Source of the DNA: Microbacterium sp. B35-30
GTDB lineage: Bacteria > Actinomycetota > Actinomycetes > Actinomycetales > Microbacteriaceae
DNA: 64,000 nucleotides
Direction of reading: 5' to 3'
Assembly (NCBI RefSeq): GCF_010634855.1
Contig: NZ_MWLQ01000001.1
Span: forward strand, 62,001 to 126,000
The position numbers were made by a program, and so were the translations under genes. The stretch's first letter is position 1. Every line of letters starts with the position of its first letter. The notes under the pieces were generated by a model. That model had not been told where the DNA came from. It did not search any database and saw only the letters and a list, made by a program, of their open reading frames with translations. Positions 7,970-18,562 of this stretch are shown piece after piece.

Positions 7970-8671
7970 ATGCCGTCCACACCCGACGACCCCGCCGACG
8001 CCATCGCCGCGGCGCTCGCACGCCTGCGCGGACGACGGATGCCCCGCCCGCCGTGGGCGGACGGCTCCAGGCCCCACGGCGGAGGGCCACACGCCCATGG
8101 GCACGCCGGGCCCCACGGCCACGGCGCCGGCCACGGCACCGACGGCGGCCACGGCCACGACGACGAGCACTCGGGCCACGGCCCGGATCACGCGCATGGC
8201 GACGAGCCGATCCGCGGCTTCGCGGGTCGCGGCGGTCGCGGCGGTCCCTGGGGTCGTGGTGCGACCGTTCCCGGGTTCGGCGGGCCTCCCGGGTTCGGCG
8301 GGCCGCCGTGGGGCGGCGCCGGGCGCATCGGGGGACCGGCACGCCTGAGACTGCTCGAGGCGCTGGCCGCGGCATCCCATCCGCTGTCGGTGGGTGAGAT
8401 CGCCGACGCGGTGGGCGTGGATCAGCCCCGCGCGTCGCGGCTCGTGCAACAGGCGGTCGAGCTGAGGCTGGTGCGGCGCGAGGCAGACCCTGGCGACGCC
8501 CGCCGTACCCGTGTGGCGCTGACGGATGCCGGAACCCGGCTCGTGCGCGGCTTCCGGGGCGAGCGGCGCGAGGCGATGGACGCGGCGCTCGCCGCCTTCA
8601 CCGACGACGAGCGCGCGGAGCTCGCGCGCCTGCTCACCAAGCTCGCCGACTCCTGGCCCGGGGCGTCGTAG
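7970..8671 (+). CDS. MarR-family regulator with His-rich N-terminal tail
   Basis: This 233-residue protein reverses the layout of its divergent partner. Residues 36-78 are dense in His, Gly and Asp (HAHGHAGPHGHGAGHG), followed by a Gly/Pro/Phe linker. A MarR winged helix follows from about residue 110: LEALAAASHPLSVGEIADAVGVD, the recognition helix QPRASRLVQQAVE and the wing ADPGDARRTRVALTDAG. The ATG at 7970 lies only 9 bp after the last palindromic half-site. The two genes probably cross- or autoregulate. The His-rich segment suggests Ni, Zn or Cu binding, but no characterised metal sensor of this layout is claimed. Confidence 0.82.
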   Translation: MPSTPDDPADAIAAALARLRGRRMPRPPWADGSRPHGGGPHAHGHAGPHGHGAGHGTDGGHGHDDEHSGHGPDHAHGDEPIRGFAGRGGRGGPWGRGATVPGFGGPPGFGGPPWGGAGRIGGPARLRLLEALAAASHPLSVGEIADAVGVDQPRASRLVQQAVELRLVRREADPGDARRTRVALTDAGTRLVRGFRGERREAMDAALAAFTDDERAELARLLTKLADSWPGAS

Positions 8672-8692
8672 CCGCGGGCCAGGATGGTCGGG

Positions 8693-10747
8693 TCAGAAGC
8701 TCGTGACGAGGTCGCCGAGCACGGCCTGGAGCTTGGACGGGTCGGTCGCGTCGTAGTAGTGCGCGCCTGTGGCGCTCGAGATCGACTGCAGGGTCGCCAC
8801 GTCGGCGTCCGCCCCGTAGGCGAGCGTGAAGATGAGCACCGGAGTCCCGTGGTGCATGTCCTTCAGGTTCGCCAGCATCTGATCGGCGCCGATGGTCGGC
8901 GCGTTCGGCGTGTCGTTCTCGCCGTCGCTGAGCAGCACGATCGCGTTGATGTGGTCGCTCGTCCACGACGCCGCCTGCTGTGCGGCGAACGTGTCGACCG
9001 CCTGGTACAGCGGCGTGTCTCCCATCGAGGTGAGCCCGCCGAGAGCGCCGAGGAACCCGTCGCGAGACCCGCCGATGTCGGAGACCGGCGACACCAAGCC
9101 CGGCAGCATCGCACCATCGGGACCCTGCGCGAACGCGGCGAGCCCGACGTCGTCGCCCGTGGTGAAGTGCCCGAGCGCCGCCTCGATCGCCTTGCGCGCC
9201 TGCGCGAGCTTGGTGTCGCCCGCGGGGATGGGCTCGTCCATCGACCCCGACACGTCGAGCAGGAACAGCACGTTCGCCCGCTTGCGCACCTCCGGGAACG
9301 ACGTCTGCACGGCTGTCACGACGTCGGCGGCGGGGAACGCCAGCGTGCTCTGCTGGGCGGCGTCGAGCTGGCCGATCTTCGCGACGCTCTCGTCGAGTGC
9401 GCGGTTGAGATCGCGGTAGCCGGCGGCGCGCACGGCTGACTGGCCCTGCGCGGTGTGCGTGAAGCGGATGAAGTCCGCCGCGGCCTCCGCCTCGACCGGG
9501 TCGATCCATTCGCCCGTGAGTCGCATCACAGGGTTGTCGGCCGAGTAGTACCCGTCGGTGGGGTAGATCGGCACGAGCTGCTCCGACGGCGGTTCGCCCT
9601 GCGTGCGTGTGATGCCGTCGCGGCTCGTGATACCGCGGTTGTAGTCCCACACCGACTTCTCATCGACGATGACCGCCGAGAGGAAGTCGGCGGTGGAACC
9701 GGATGCCTCGGCCTGGCGCGCGTGCCAGAGGAAGTGCTCGGGCGTGGCCATGTAGTGGCTGGTCGCCGTCTCGTTCTCGTGCACCTCGGCCTGCACTCCG
9801 GGGTCCTGCACCTGGGCGGCGGTGAGGCCGGTGAGCGACCCTGCCGCTGTGCCGTACGACGCGTACATGGCGGCCTCGCCCGAGGTCGCCATCAGCGGAC
9901 TGGTCTTGCCGAGCTTGAACGCGCCCCACTCCGGGTGCCCGAGACCGCTCCAGAGGTCGGGGTCGCCCGCCGCGTCGAAGATGGCGCTCCACGTCGGCGC
10001 CGCGGCATCCCATCCGATGGTCTCGGCGAGGGTCTCGGGCATCGCGATCACGACGTCGGAGATGGCGACGCTCGTGCCGTCGGCGCGCAGGTTGGTGGCT
10101 CCTTGCGACTGGGCGACGTCGACCCAGGTGGAGGAGTCGGGCAGCCACACGGTCGGCTTCTGGTCGGCGGCCAGGTTCGGGAACGCGGTCGCCACCACCG
10201 CGGCGGCGAGACCCGACTTCTCTTTCGCGGTCGTCACCGTGACGCACGACCCCGCGACGTTGCGCGGCTGGCTGTTGTAAGCGGCGGCGAGGCTCTCGAC
10301 CATCTCGGCGTTCTCGAACGACGAGAGCACGCTCACGGTCGCGCACGGCTGGGCGCCGGCGGCCGCGGCCGGTTCGTCCTGCGGGAACTCGATGGCCTCG
10401 ACGACCTGGGGTGCAGCGGGCGCCGGGTCTTCGGCGGCGGGCGCCGGTTCGGCGAGGTTCGACACGATCGCGTACGACACGGTGCTGATCGATCCGACCA
10501 GCACGACGATGCCGACGACGGTGGTCCACATCAGCATCCGGCGCCGGCGCTTGCGGCGGCGCTCGCGGCGTTCGTCGATCGCCGAGGGCGCCTTGGCCCT
10601 GGCAGGCACCGCGGACGATGCGGTGGATGAGAAGGTGGGAGAAAGAGCGGGGGACGATGCCGCAGGCATTGCAGCGGTATCCGGCTGAGAGGACTGGCCG
10701 CGGCGGGGTCCGGGCGCGTCCTCGTCGCCGCGCGTCTGATCGCGCAT
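8693..10747 (-). CDS. Membrane-anchored solute-binding plus von Willebrand factor A domain protein
   Basis: The 684-residue protein has a disordered, Arg-rich cytoplasmic N-terminus, one membrane helix near 71-95 (MWTTVVGIVVLVGSISTVSYAIV split), and a large extracellular part. Residues ~130-450 resemble a periplasmic binding protein of the extracellular solute-binding type. A VWA domain follows with a complete MIDAS start, DVSGS at 498-502, a Thr in DTPLY near 578 and SDGEND near 610. Metal-dependent adhesion or complex assembly outside the cell is likely. ATG 10747 was preferred to 10753 because GAGG is then six bases upstream. No chaperone-type MoxR ATPase, the usual VWA partner, is adjacent. 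Confidence 0.85.
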   Translation of the reverse strand: MRDQTRGDEDAPGPRRGQSSQPDTAAMPAASSPALSPTFSSTASSAVPARAKAPSAIDERRERRRKRRRRMLMWTTVVGIVVLVGSISTVSYAIVSNLAEPAPAAEDPAPAAPQVVEAIEFPQDEPAAAAGAQPCATVSVLSSFENAEMVESLAAAYNSQPRNVAGSCVTVTTAKEKSGLAAAVVATAFPNLAADQKPTVWLPDSSTWVDVAQSQGATNLRADGTSVAISDVVIAMPETLAETIGWDAAAPTWSAIFDAAGDPDLWSGLGHPEWGAFKLGKTSPLMATSGEAAMYASYGTAAGSLTGLTAAQVQDPGVQAEVHENETATSHYMATPEHFLWHARQAEASGSTADFLSAVIVDEKSVWDYNRGITSRDGITRTQGEPPSEQLVPIYPTDGYYSADNPVMRLTGEWIDPVEAEAAADFIRFTHTAQGQSAVRAAGYRDLNRALDESVAKIGQLDAAQQSTLAFPAADVVTAVQTSFPEVRKRANVLFLLDVSGSMDEPIPAGDTKLAQARKAIEAALGHFTTGDDVGLAAFAQGPDGAMLPGLVSPVSDIGGSRDGFLGALGGLTSMGDTPLYQAVDTFAAQQAASWTSDHINAIVLLSDGENDTPNAPTIGADQMLANLKDMHHGTPVLIFTLAYGADADVATLQSISSATGAHYYDATDPSKLQAVLGDLVTSF

Positions 10748-10867
10748 GGGCATCCTCGAGGTCGATGCGGCCGTGAGGCCGGGCGGGGGGTCACCGGCCG
10801 GGTAGTCCGGTAAGGCTAGAGCCTAACCCGAGCGAGGTTGCGAGGCGAGGGCGAGGATGCCGTGAGA

Positions 10868-11437
10868 TCACCGTGAAGCGGTGTTCAGCATCCCGATCAG
10901 CACCGCGGTCCACCACGCCGACTGCGAAACGACCGCACTCCAGACGCACCATGCCTGCAATCTGCGGGGGAGGGCCGAGAACCGCACGCCCCCGGGAAGC
11001 CGAGCCAGTTCGTCGGTCAGTCGCGTCATCCCGACCCCGTTCATGGCGGCGATGAGCACCGCGACCATCTTGATCGCGGTCAGCGGCTCTCCGAGGTCCG
11101 GCTGCAGGAACGCGCCTGTCGCCAGCAGCCCGGCGATGCCGAGCCACGCGAGGGTGCTCACGATGCGCTCGACGCGGCGGAGGTCGTCGAGGGCCGCGCG
11201 TCGCAGCATCCAGAGCAGTCCGCTCAGTTCGAGCAGCACGGCGGCGCCGAGGCCCGCGATCACCGAAGCCAAGTGGCCGAAGAGCGCGGGAGTGTGCAGC
11301 CACGCGGGGGGAACGACGGTGGTGCCGACCCACAGCGAGAGGAGCATCGCCAGCAGCACGCCCCAGTAGCCGAGGGCGCGGCGATGGCGTGCCACGCGCC
11401 GACGCTCGGCGAGTCGTCGCTGGGTCGGCGGGATCAC
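10868..11437 (-). CDS. Four-helix integral membrane protein of unknown function
   Basis: The 189-residue protein starts with an Arg-rich cytoplasmic segment, then four hydrophobic segments: ALGYWGVLLAMLLSLWVG, LASVIAGLGAAVLLELSGLLW, ILSTLAWLGIAGLLATG-like and the C-terminal SQSAWWTAVLIGML. It resembles DoxX/CopD-type small membrane proteins only in general form, and no family was recognised. The GTG at 11437 is chosen because GAGAGG lies five bases upstream; frames further up are Arg-rich and unlike a start region. It is separated from the VWA gene by 120 bp that includes the inverted motif AAGGCT/AGCCTA near 10813. Confidence 0.72.
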   Translation of the reverse strand: MIPPTQRRLAERRRVARHRRALGYWGVLLAMLLSLWVGTTVVPPAWLHTPALFGHLASVIAGLGAAVLLELSGLLWMLRRAALDDLRRVERIVSTLAWLGIAGLLATGAFLQPDLGEPLTAIKMVAVLIAAMNGVGMTRLTDELARLPGGVRFSALPRRLQAWCVWSAVVSQSAWWTAVLIGMLNTASR

Positions 11438-11567
11438 GGTGCCTCTCGGGATTCGGCTGCGGCGCGGGGGAGCGCGACGGCCCCCCAGTCGCACCGGTGA
11501 AATCTCACCGAGTGCGAGATTATCGGATGCCGCGTGCCCTGCGGCTGTGTGTGCCCCTCACGCCCGC

Positions 11568-13091
11568 TCAGCCGGAGGTGCCGGCACGGCGGCCGGAGGT
11601 GCCGGCGCGCGCGTCAGAGATGTCGGCGGGCCGCAGCTTCACCGGCAGCAGGAGGAGCAGCCCCACCAGGAGCACGATCACGATGCCGAGGATGCCGTAG
11701 TGGGTGGCGCCGAATACGCCGATCAGCACCGACCAGAGCAGGGGGGAGAGGAAGCTCATCACGCGCCCCGTGGTCGCGTAGAGGCCGAACACCTCGCCCT
11801 GCATGCCGGTCGGGGTGACGCGCGCCAGGAGCGATCGGCTGGACGCCTGCGCGGGGCCGACGGCGGCCGAGAGGATGATGCCGCCCACCCAGAACACCGG
11901 CTTGCCGCCCTCGCGGAAGAAGAAGACGAACAGGGCGCTCACGATGAGGATGCTGAGCGCCGTGATGATGATCGCCCGCGCGCCGAACCGATCGTCCAGG
12001 CGCCCCGCGATGATCGTCGACACGCCCGCGACGAGGTTGAGCGCGATGCCGAACGCGATGACCTCGGTCGCGCTGAACCCGAACGACACGGCCGCCAGCA
12101 CGCCGCCGAAGGCGAAGACGCCAGCCAGCCCGTCGCGATACACGGCGCTCGCGATGAGGAACCAGAACGTGGGCCGATGCTCGCGGAAGAGCGCGACGAT
12201 GTCGTGGACGAGCACCGCGTAGCTCTGGAAGAACCCGACCCGGCTGCGGTCGGGGCTCGCGGGGGACTCGGGCACCAGGAAGACGAAAGGGAGTGCGAAC
12301 AGCACTGTCCACACCGCGGCGCCGATGGCGATGAGGCGATAGGCCAGACCGTCCGACACGTCGAACCCGAACCAGTCGAAGGTGTTGAGGACGACCACGA
12401 TGGCGAGGGCCAGGATGCCGCCGATGTACCCGAGGCCCCAGCCGAGACCGCTGACGCGGCCGATCGTCTTCGGGGTCGACACCTGCACGAGCATCGCGTT
12501 GTAGTTGACCCCGGCGATCTCGGAGGCGACAGAGCCGAGTGCGACGAGGACGGCGCCGAGCCAGAAGAACTGGGGCTCGGCGTAGACGAAGAAGAGAGCG
12601 AACTGCAGGAGGGCGAGCACCGCGGTCGCACCGACCACCCAGCGCTTCTTGGTGCCGGCGGCGTCGGCACGCTGGCCGAGCACGGGCGCCAGCAGCAGGA
12701 TCAGGATGCCGGCAGCGAAGGTGACCCAGCCGTACCACTCCGCGAGATCCGAGAGTCCGCCGCAGTACTCCGTCGCCGCATCCGCGGCACGGGAGCACAC
12801 CATGTCGCCGTCGGCGTTCTGCTCGGCGACGCCGGCGGGGAGGAAGGCGTCCGACACCAGGTAGAGCGACACGAAGACGAACGTGAGGATGACCGAGTTG
12901 AAGGGCTGAGTCGCCCAGTCCCACAGCGCCCACGCGAACACCTGTCGACGAGGGACCGGGGTGTCGTCGAGCCGTTCGGTGTTGAGCGCCGCGGTCGAGA
13001 GAACGTGCTCCGGGGGAGTGCCCGCGCCGGTGGGCTGGACGGGAGCGCCGGGCTCGTCCGATCCGGGGGCGGGGGAGCTCATGTCGGTCAC
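11568..13091 (-). CDS. MFS transporter, Atg22/UMF1 family
   Basis: A 507-residue transporter with about 12 membrane segments. The family signature follows the leader: VFAWALWDWATQPFNSVIL near residue 52. An extracellular loop after helix 1 contains two Cys (MVCSRAADAATEYC). Bacterial UMF1 proteins are presumed permeases, with amino acids suggested by yeast Atg22, but the substrate is unknown. The C-terminus ends in the duplicated hexapeptide RAGTSGR-RAGTSG from a short tandem repeat at the DNA level. Start: GTG at 13091; an ATG at 13082 is possible. The gene diverges from the DHA2 transporter gene with a 75-bp spacer. Confidence 0.87.
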   Translation of the reverse strand: MTDMSSPAPGSDEPGAPVQPTGAGTPPEHVLSTAALNTERLDDTPVPRRQVFAWALWDWATQPFNSVILTFVFVSLYLVSDAFLPAGVAEQNADGDMVCSRAADAATEYCGGLSDLAEWYGWVTFAAGILILLLAPVLGQRADAAGTKKRWVVGATAVLALLQFALFFVYAEPQFFWLGAVLVALGSVASEIAGVNYNAMLVQVSTPKTIGRVSGLGWGLGYIGGILALAIVVVLNTFDWFGFDVSDGLAYRLIAIGAAVWTVLFALPFVFLVPESPASPDRSRVGFFQSYAVLVHDIVALFREHRPTFWFLIASAVYRDGLAGVFAFGGVLAAVSFGFSATEVIAFGIALNLVAGVSTIIAGRLDDRFGARAIIITALSILIVSALFVFFFREGGKPVFWVGGIILSAAVGPAQASSRSLLARVTPTGMQGEVFGLYATTGRVMSFLSPLLWSVLIGVFGATHYGILGIVIVLLVGLLLLLPVKLRPADISDARAGTSGRRAGTSG

Positions 13092-13166
13092 GGTAAGGCC
13101 CTTCGGTGAACGGCGGGTGCGGACTCACCGTAGCGCTCGAGGGCCGCCGGATGGTTTGCTTCCTCC

Positions 13167-14750
13167 ATGACAGGGGAAACCACGCCCGCGCCGGCCTTCA
13201 ACGGACGCCTCGCCATCTTGCTCGCCATGGCGATGTTCGTGCTCGTGGTGGACACCTCGATCATGAACGTCTCGATCTCGGCGGTGGTGACGGAACTCGG
13301 TACGACCGCCAGCGGCGTGCAGGGTGCGATCGCGCTCGAAGCCCTTGTCTCGGCCGCCTTCATCCTGCTCGGGGGCAAGACGGGCGACCTCATCGGCCGG
13401 AAGCTCGCCTACACCCTGGGCCTCCTCGGCTACGCCGTCGGTGCGGTGGCGATGACCTTCGCGCAGAGCCTGACCGCCGTCATCATCTTCTGGGCGGTGA
13501 TCGGCGGTATCGGCGCATCCCTCCTGCTGCCGTCGATGCAGTCGCTCATCCACGGCAACTTCGTCGGGGAGCACCAGAAGCGCGTCTATGCGCTCGTGGG
13601 AGCGTCCGCCGCCATCGCGGCGGCGGTCGGTCCGCTGCTCGGCGGGTTCATCACGACGTTCTGGTCGTATCGGGTCGCGTTCGCACTCGAGGCCGTCATC
13701 ATCCTCGTCGTGCTCCTGGGCCTCGGTCTCGTGAAGGACGTGAAGTACCACGGAGACCGCTCCATCGACCTCGTCGGTGCCGGGCTGTCGGTCATCGGTA
13801 TGGGCGGCGTCGTGCTCGGTATCCTCGTCTGGCAGGAGGGCGGCGGCTATGTCGGACTCCTGATCGGCCTCGGCATCGTCGCGCTCGGCGGGCTCGCGTG
13901 GTGGCTCAACGCCCGCAAGAAGCGGGGCAAGCCGGTGCTGCTCGACCCGGCGCTCTTCTCGTCGAAGCCGTTCCGCACGGGGGTGAGCGGGCAGCTCCTC
14001 CAGCAGATCGCGCTCGGCGGCACGATGATCGTGCTGCCGCTCTACCTGCAGATGGTGCTCGAGTACAACGCGCTGCAGGCGGGCCTGTCGATCGCGCCGC
14101 TGTCGCTCAGCATGTTCGTGGTGGCGATCTGGGCCGGCAGGCGAGGCAAAGGGCGCCCGGCGAACCTCATCCTGGTCGGCTTCGCGCTCGCCCTCGTCGG
14201 CCTCGTCGCGATCGTGCCCCTCGTCCCGATCGCCGACTCGGGCTGGTACCTCGCGGTTCCGCTCATCATCGCCGGATCGGGGCTGGGTCTGCTCGTCTCG
14301 CAGCTCAACAACTACACCCTGTCGCCCATCTCCGACGAGCGGGTCAGCGAGGCCGCCGGCGTCAACTCCGCGGCGGGATCGTTCGGGCTCTCGTTCGGTC
14401 TCGCGTTCGCCGGCGCGATCATGCTCGCCACTCTCGCGACGTCGTTCACCGCGCTCTCCGATGCGAGCACGGTGCTCACCGCGGAAGAGCAGCAGCAGGT
14501 CTCGACCGTTCTCGAAGACGACGCGCAGCTGATGTCGAACACCGGCCTCGAGGAGCTGCTCGCGGACGAGCCCCCGGCGACGGCCGACGAGGTCGTCCGC
14601 ATCAACACCGAGGCACGCCACATCGCGCTTCAGGTCGCGCTGCTGATCCCGATCTTCGCCGCGCTGCTGGGCGCGCTGAACGCATTCCGCATGCGGCGCC
14701 TGCCCGACCCCATGCCGAACGCGGCAGCGGAGGGGACGATGCTCGGATGA
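13167..14750 (+). CDS. MFS drug-efflux transporter, DHA2 (14-helix) family
   Basis: The 527-residue protein has the DHA2 opening: DTSIMNVSISAVVTELG in helix 1 (the family D-x-T-I-V-N-V-A-L position), then GGKTGDLIGRK as the helix 2-3 loop motif, and GASLLLPSMQSLI in helix 4. A central hydrophilic loop lies around KKRGKPVLLDPALF, and an extracytoplasmic loop rich in Glu/Asp follows near the C-terminus. This fits proton-driven export of hydrophobic compounds. No TetR or MarR regulator is adjacent. A weak 7-bp hairpin (14800-14818) follows the gene. Confidence 0.88.
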   Translation: MTGETTPAPAFNGRLAILLAMAMFVLVVDTSIMNVSISAVVTELGTTASGVQGAIALEALVSAAFILLGGKTGDLIGRKLAYTLGLLGYAVGAVAMTFAQSLTAVIIFWAVIGGIGASLLLPSMQSLIHGNFVGEHQKRVYALVGASAAIAAAVGPLLGGFITTFWSYRVAFALEAVIILVVLLGLGLVKDVKYHGDRSIDLVGAGLSVIGMGGVVLGILVWQEGGGYVGLLIGLGIVALGGLAWWLNARKKRGKPVLLDPALFSSKPFRTGVSGQLLQQIALGGTMIVLPLYLQMVLEYNALQAGLSIAPLSLSMFVVAIWAGRRGKGRPANLILVGFALALVGLVAIVPLVPIADSGWYLAVPLIIAGSGLGLLVSQLNNYTLSPISDERVSEAAGVNSAAGSFGLSFGLAFAGAIMLATLATSFTALSDASTVLTAEEQQQVSTVLEDDAQLMSNTGLEELLADEPPATADEVVRINTEARHIALQVALLIPIFAALLGALNAFRMRRLPDPMPNAAAEGTMLG

Positions 14751-14799
14751 CGGGCGCAGCCCGACCGCGCGGGCGAGGAAGCAGTTCGGACAGGCCCTG

Positions 14800-14818
14800 A
14801 CCGCCGCGCCACGGCGGT
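14800..14818. terminator. Short hairpin after DHA2 transporter gene
   Basis: ACCGCCG (14800-14806) pairs with CGGCGGT (14812-14818) over a five-base loop. There is no T-run and the stem is short, so function is uncertain. Confidence 0.35.
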
Positions 14819-14832
14819 GCCAAGATGGGGGC

Positions 14833-15321
14833 ATGTCCGTGCATGTGGAGCGCGCTGAACTGCCGGGGATCGGCATCCGGCACGATCTCGAGACCGCCGC
14901 CGGGCGGCGGCTGTCGATCATCACTTTCCGCGACGGCGGTCGCCAGCTGGCGGTCGCCGACACGGGCGATCCGGACCGTACGGCACAGACCGTCGCTCTC
15001 ACCGATGAAGAGGCCACAGCGCTGTCGGAGGTGCTCGGCGGCTCGGTCATCTTGACGCAGCTGGCGGGGCTCCGCGAGCAGGTCGACGGCCTGTCCACCG
15101 GCAAGATCACGTTGCGCGCCGACAGTCCGTACGCCGGGCGACCGCTCGGCGACACGCGGGCCCGCACGCTCACCCGCTGCTCGATCGTGGCGATCGTCCG
15201 TGCGGGCGGCGTGCTGCCGGCACCGGGTCCGGCCGACGTGCTGAGAGTGGGCGACACCCTCGTGGTGGTGGGGACCAGCGAAGGGCTCGAGCACCTGGCG
15301 CGCATCGTCGACGGGGTCTGA
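14833..15321 (+). CDS. K+/H+ antiporter regulatory subunit, TrkA-C domain (KhtT-like)
   Basis: The 162-residue soluble protein has an N-terminal domain starting HVERAELPGIGIRHDL, typical of KhtT, and a C-terminal RCK_C/TrkA-C domain (SIVAIVRAGGVLPAPGPADVLRVGDTLVVVGT) that binds a nucleotide ligand in this family. It gates the membrane subunit encoded next. The gap to that gene is one base, showing co-translation. The pair controls potassium/proton exchange, and ligand identity (c-di-AMP or ATP) cannot be read from sequence. ATG 14833 is preceded by a GGGGG run. Confidence 0.88.
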   Translation: MSVHVERAELPGIGIRHDLETAAGRRLSIITFRDGGRQLAVADTGDPDRTAQTVALTDEEATALSEVLGGSVILTQLAGLREQVDGLSTGKITLRADSPYAGRPLGDTRARTLTRCSIVAIVRAGGVLPAPGPADVLRVGDTLVVVGTSEGLEHLARIVDGV

Positions 15322-15322
15322 C

Positions 15323-16525
15323 GTGGACGACGGCGCGCTCGTTCTCATCGAGATCGGCGCGCTGCTGCTGGGTATCGCCCTGATCGGGCGACTGGCCGGA
15401 CGACTGGGCATCACCCCGATCCCCCTGATCCTGCTGGCGGGGCTGGCGTTCGGTGAGGGCGGCCTGCTGCCGTTTCGTTCGGGGGAGGAGTTCATCGAGG
15501 TCGGCGCGGAGATCGGCGTCATCCTGCTGCTGCTCATGCTCGGGCTCGAGTACACCGCCGACGAGCTCGTCGGCAACCTGCGCCGGTCGCGACGTGCAGG
15601 CCTCCTCGACATGGTGCTGGGCGCCGCGCCGGGCGCACTCGCCGCTCTTGTCCTGGGCTGGGGCCCGGTCAGCGCGCTCGCGCTCGCCGGCATCACCTGG
15701 GTCTCGTCGTCCGGGGTCGTCGCCAAGATGCTGCAGGACCTCGGGCGCCTGGCCAACCGCGAGACGCCGGTGGTGCTGTCGATCCTGGTCATCGAAGATC
15801 TCGCGATGGCCTTCTACCTGCCGATCCTCACCGCCGTGCTGATCGGGCTCGATCCCGGCGCCGCCATCTTGACGGTCGTCCTGGCGCTGGCTGCGGTCGT
15901 GCTCATCCTGTACGTCGCGCTGCGGCACGGCCATCTCGTCTCGAAGCTCGTGTGGTCGCGCAACGGCGAGGTGCTGCTGCTCTCGGTGCTGGGGCTCACT
16001 CTGGTGGTGTCGGGGCTGGCCGCGCAGGCGAGCGTGTCGGCGGCGGTGGGCGCCTTCATGGTCGGCATCGCGATCTCCGGGCCGGTCGCCGCTCACGCGC
16101 ATCGCCTGCTCACCCCGCTTCGCGACCTGTTCGCGTCGGTGTTCTTCCTCTTCTTCGGGCTGTCGACCCATCCGGCCGACCTCGTGCCGATGATCGTTCC
16201 CGCCGTCGTGCTCGCGGTCATCACGATGGCGGCGAAGGTGCTCACGGGTTACCTGGCGGCACGCTCGGCCGGGATCGCCGAGGCGGGCCGGTGGCGTGCC
16301 GGCTTCGCCCTGACCCCGCGGGGCGAGTTCTCGATCGTCATCGCAGGGCTCGCGGTCGGCGCCGGTGTCGACCGATCGCTCGCGGCACTGGCCACCGCGT
16401 ACGTGCTCATCACCATGGTGGCAGGGCCCCTGCTGGCGCGACTGCCCGAAGCCGCCTGGTTCGCGGCCTGGTCGGGCACGGTGCAGGCCCGGCGTGCATC
16501 TGCACGCAGGGCTGCGGCATCCTGA
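15323..16525 (+). CDS. Cation:proton antiporter, CPA2 family (KhtU-like)
   Basis: A 400-residue membrane protein with about 12 helices and no cytoplasmic RCK domain; that function is supplied by the separate upstream subunit. Features include RLAGRLGITPIPLILLAGLAFG near the N-terminus, the core helix GITWVSSSGVVAKMLQDLGRL, and VLSILVIEDLAMAFYLP with the conserved acidic ED pair of CPA2 transporters. The start is GTG at 15323, one base after the khtT-like stop. It exports K+ or another monovalent cation in exchange for protons. Confidence 0.88.
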   Translation: MDDGALVLIEIGALLLGIALIGRLAGRLGITPIPLILLAGLAFGEGGLLPFRSGEEFIEVGAEIGVILLLLMLGLEYTADELVGNLRRSRRAGLLDMVLGAAPGALAALVLGWGPVSALALAGITWVSSSGVVAKMLQDLGRLANRETPVVLSILVIEDLAMAFYLPILTAVLIGLDPGAAILTVVLALAAVVLILYVALRHGHLVSKLVWSRNGEVLLLSVLGLTLVVSGLAAQASVSAAVGAFMVGIAISGPVAAHAHRLLTPLRDLFASVFFLFFGLSTHPADLVPMIVPAVVLAVITMAAKVLTGYLAARSAGIAEAGRWRAGFALTPRGEFSIVIAGLAVGAGVDRSLAALATAYVLITMVAGPLLARLPEAAWFAAWSGTVQARRASARRAAAS

Positions 16526-16531
16526 TCAGAA

Positions 16532-16552
16532 CTTGAGCCGCATCGTGTCAAG
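16532..16552. promoter_or_regulatory. HAIR element (HspR site), distal copy upstream of dnaK
   Basis: CTTGAGC-N7-TGTCAAG, one base away from the HAIR consensus in the right arm. It lies just upstream of the -35 hexamer of the dnaK promoter. Confidence 0.75.
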
Positions 16553-16558
16553 TTTGAT

Positions 16559-16588
16559 TTGACGGATGCCGCACCCCGGGCGTATGGT
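16559..16588 (+). promoter_or_regulatory. dnaK operon promoter, sigma-A type
   Basis: TTGACG (16559-16564), an 18-bp spacer, and TATGGT (16583-16588). Its -10 hexamer overlaps the first two bases of the proximal HAIR element, so HspR binding would block RNA polymerase directly. Confidence 0.7.
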
Positions 16589-16607
16589 TGAGCCATCGCG
16601 ACTCAAC
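16587..16607. promoter_or_regulatory. HAIR element, proximal copy upstream of dnaK
   Basis: GTTGAGC-N7-ACTCAAC, with five-base core TTGAG/CTCAA perfectly inverted. It overlaps the -10 hexamer and lies about 80 bp before the dnaK ATG. Confidence 0.85.
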
Positions 16608-16688
16608 CTCAGGTGGAGCCGCGAGCAGACTTCCCATCAACCCCGGGCGCCGGCATCCGTTCTGCGTCCACATGAAGGAGAGATACAC

Positions 16689-18560
<1,872 letters not shown>

Positions 18561-18562
18561 CC

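Noticed and set aside
11439..15305. Long open frames on the strand opposite to the two MFS genes (11439-13109 plus; 13125-15305 minus)
   Set aside because: They are antisense to well-supported transporters, are Arg/Glu/His-rich low-complexity translations typical of high-GC shadow frames, and have no family motifs.
16566..16688. 41-residue N-terminal extension of DnaK
   Set aside because: It would overlap the promoter -10 region and HAIR element; the ATG at 16689 has a good ribosome site and gives the standard DnaK N-terminus.
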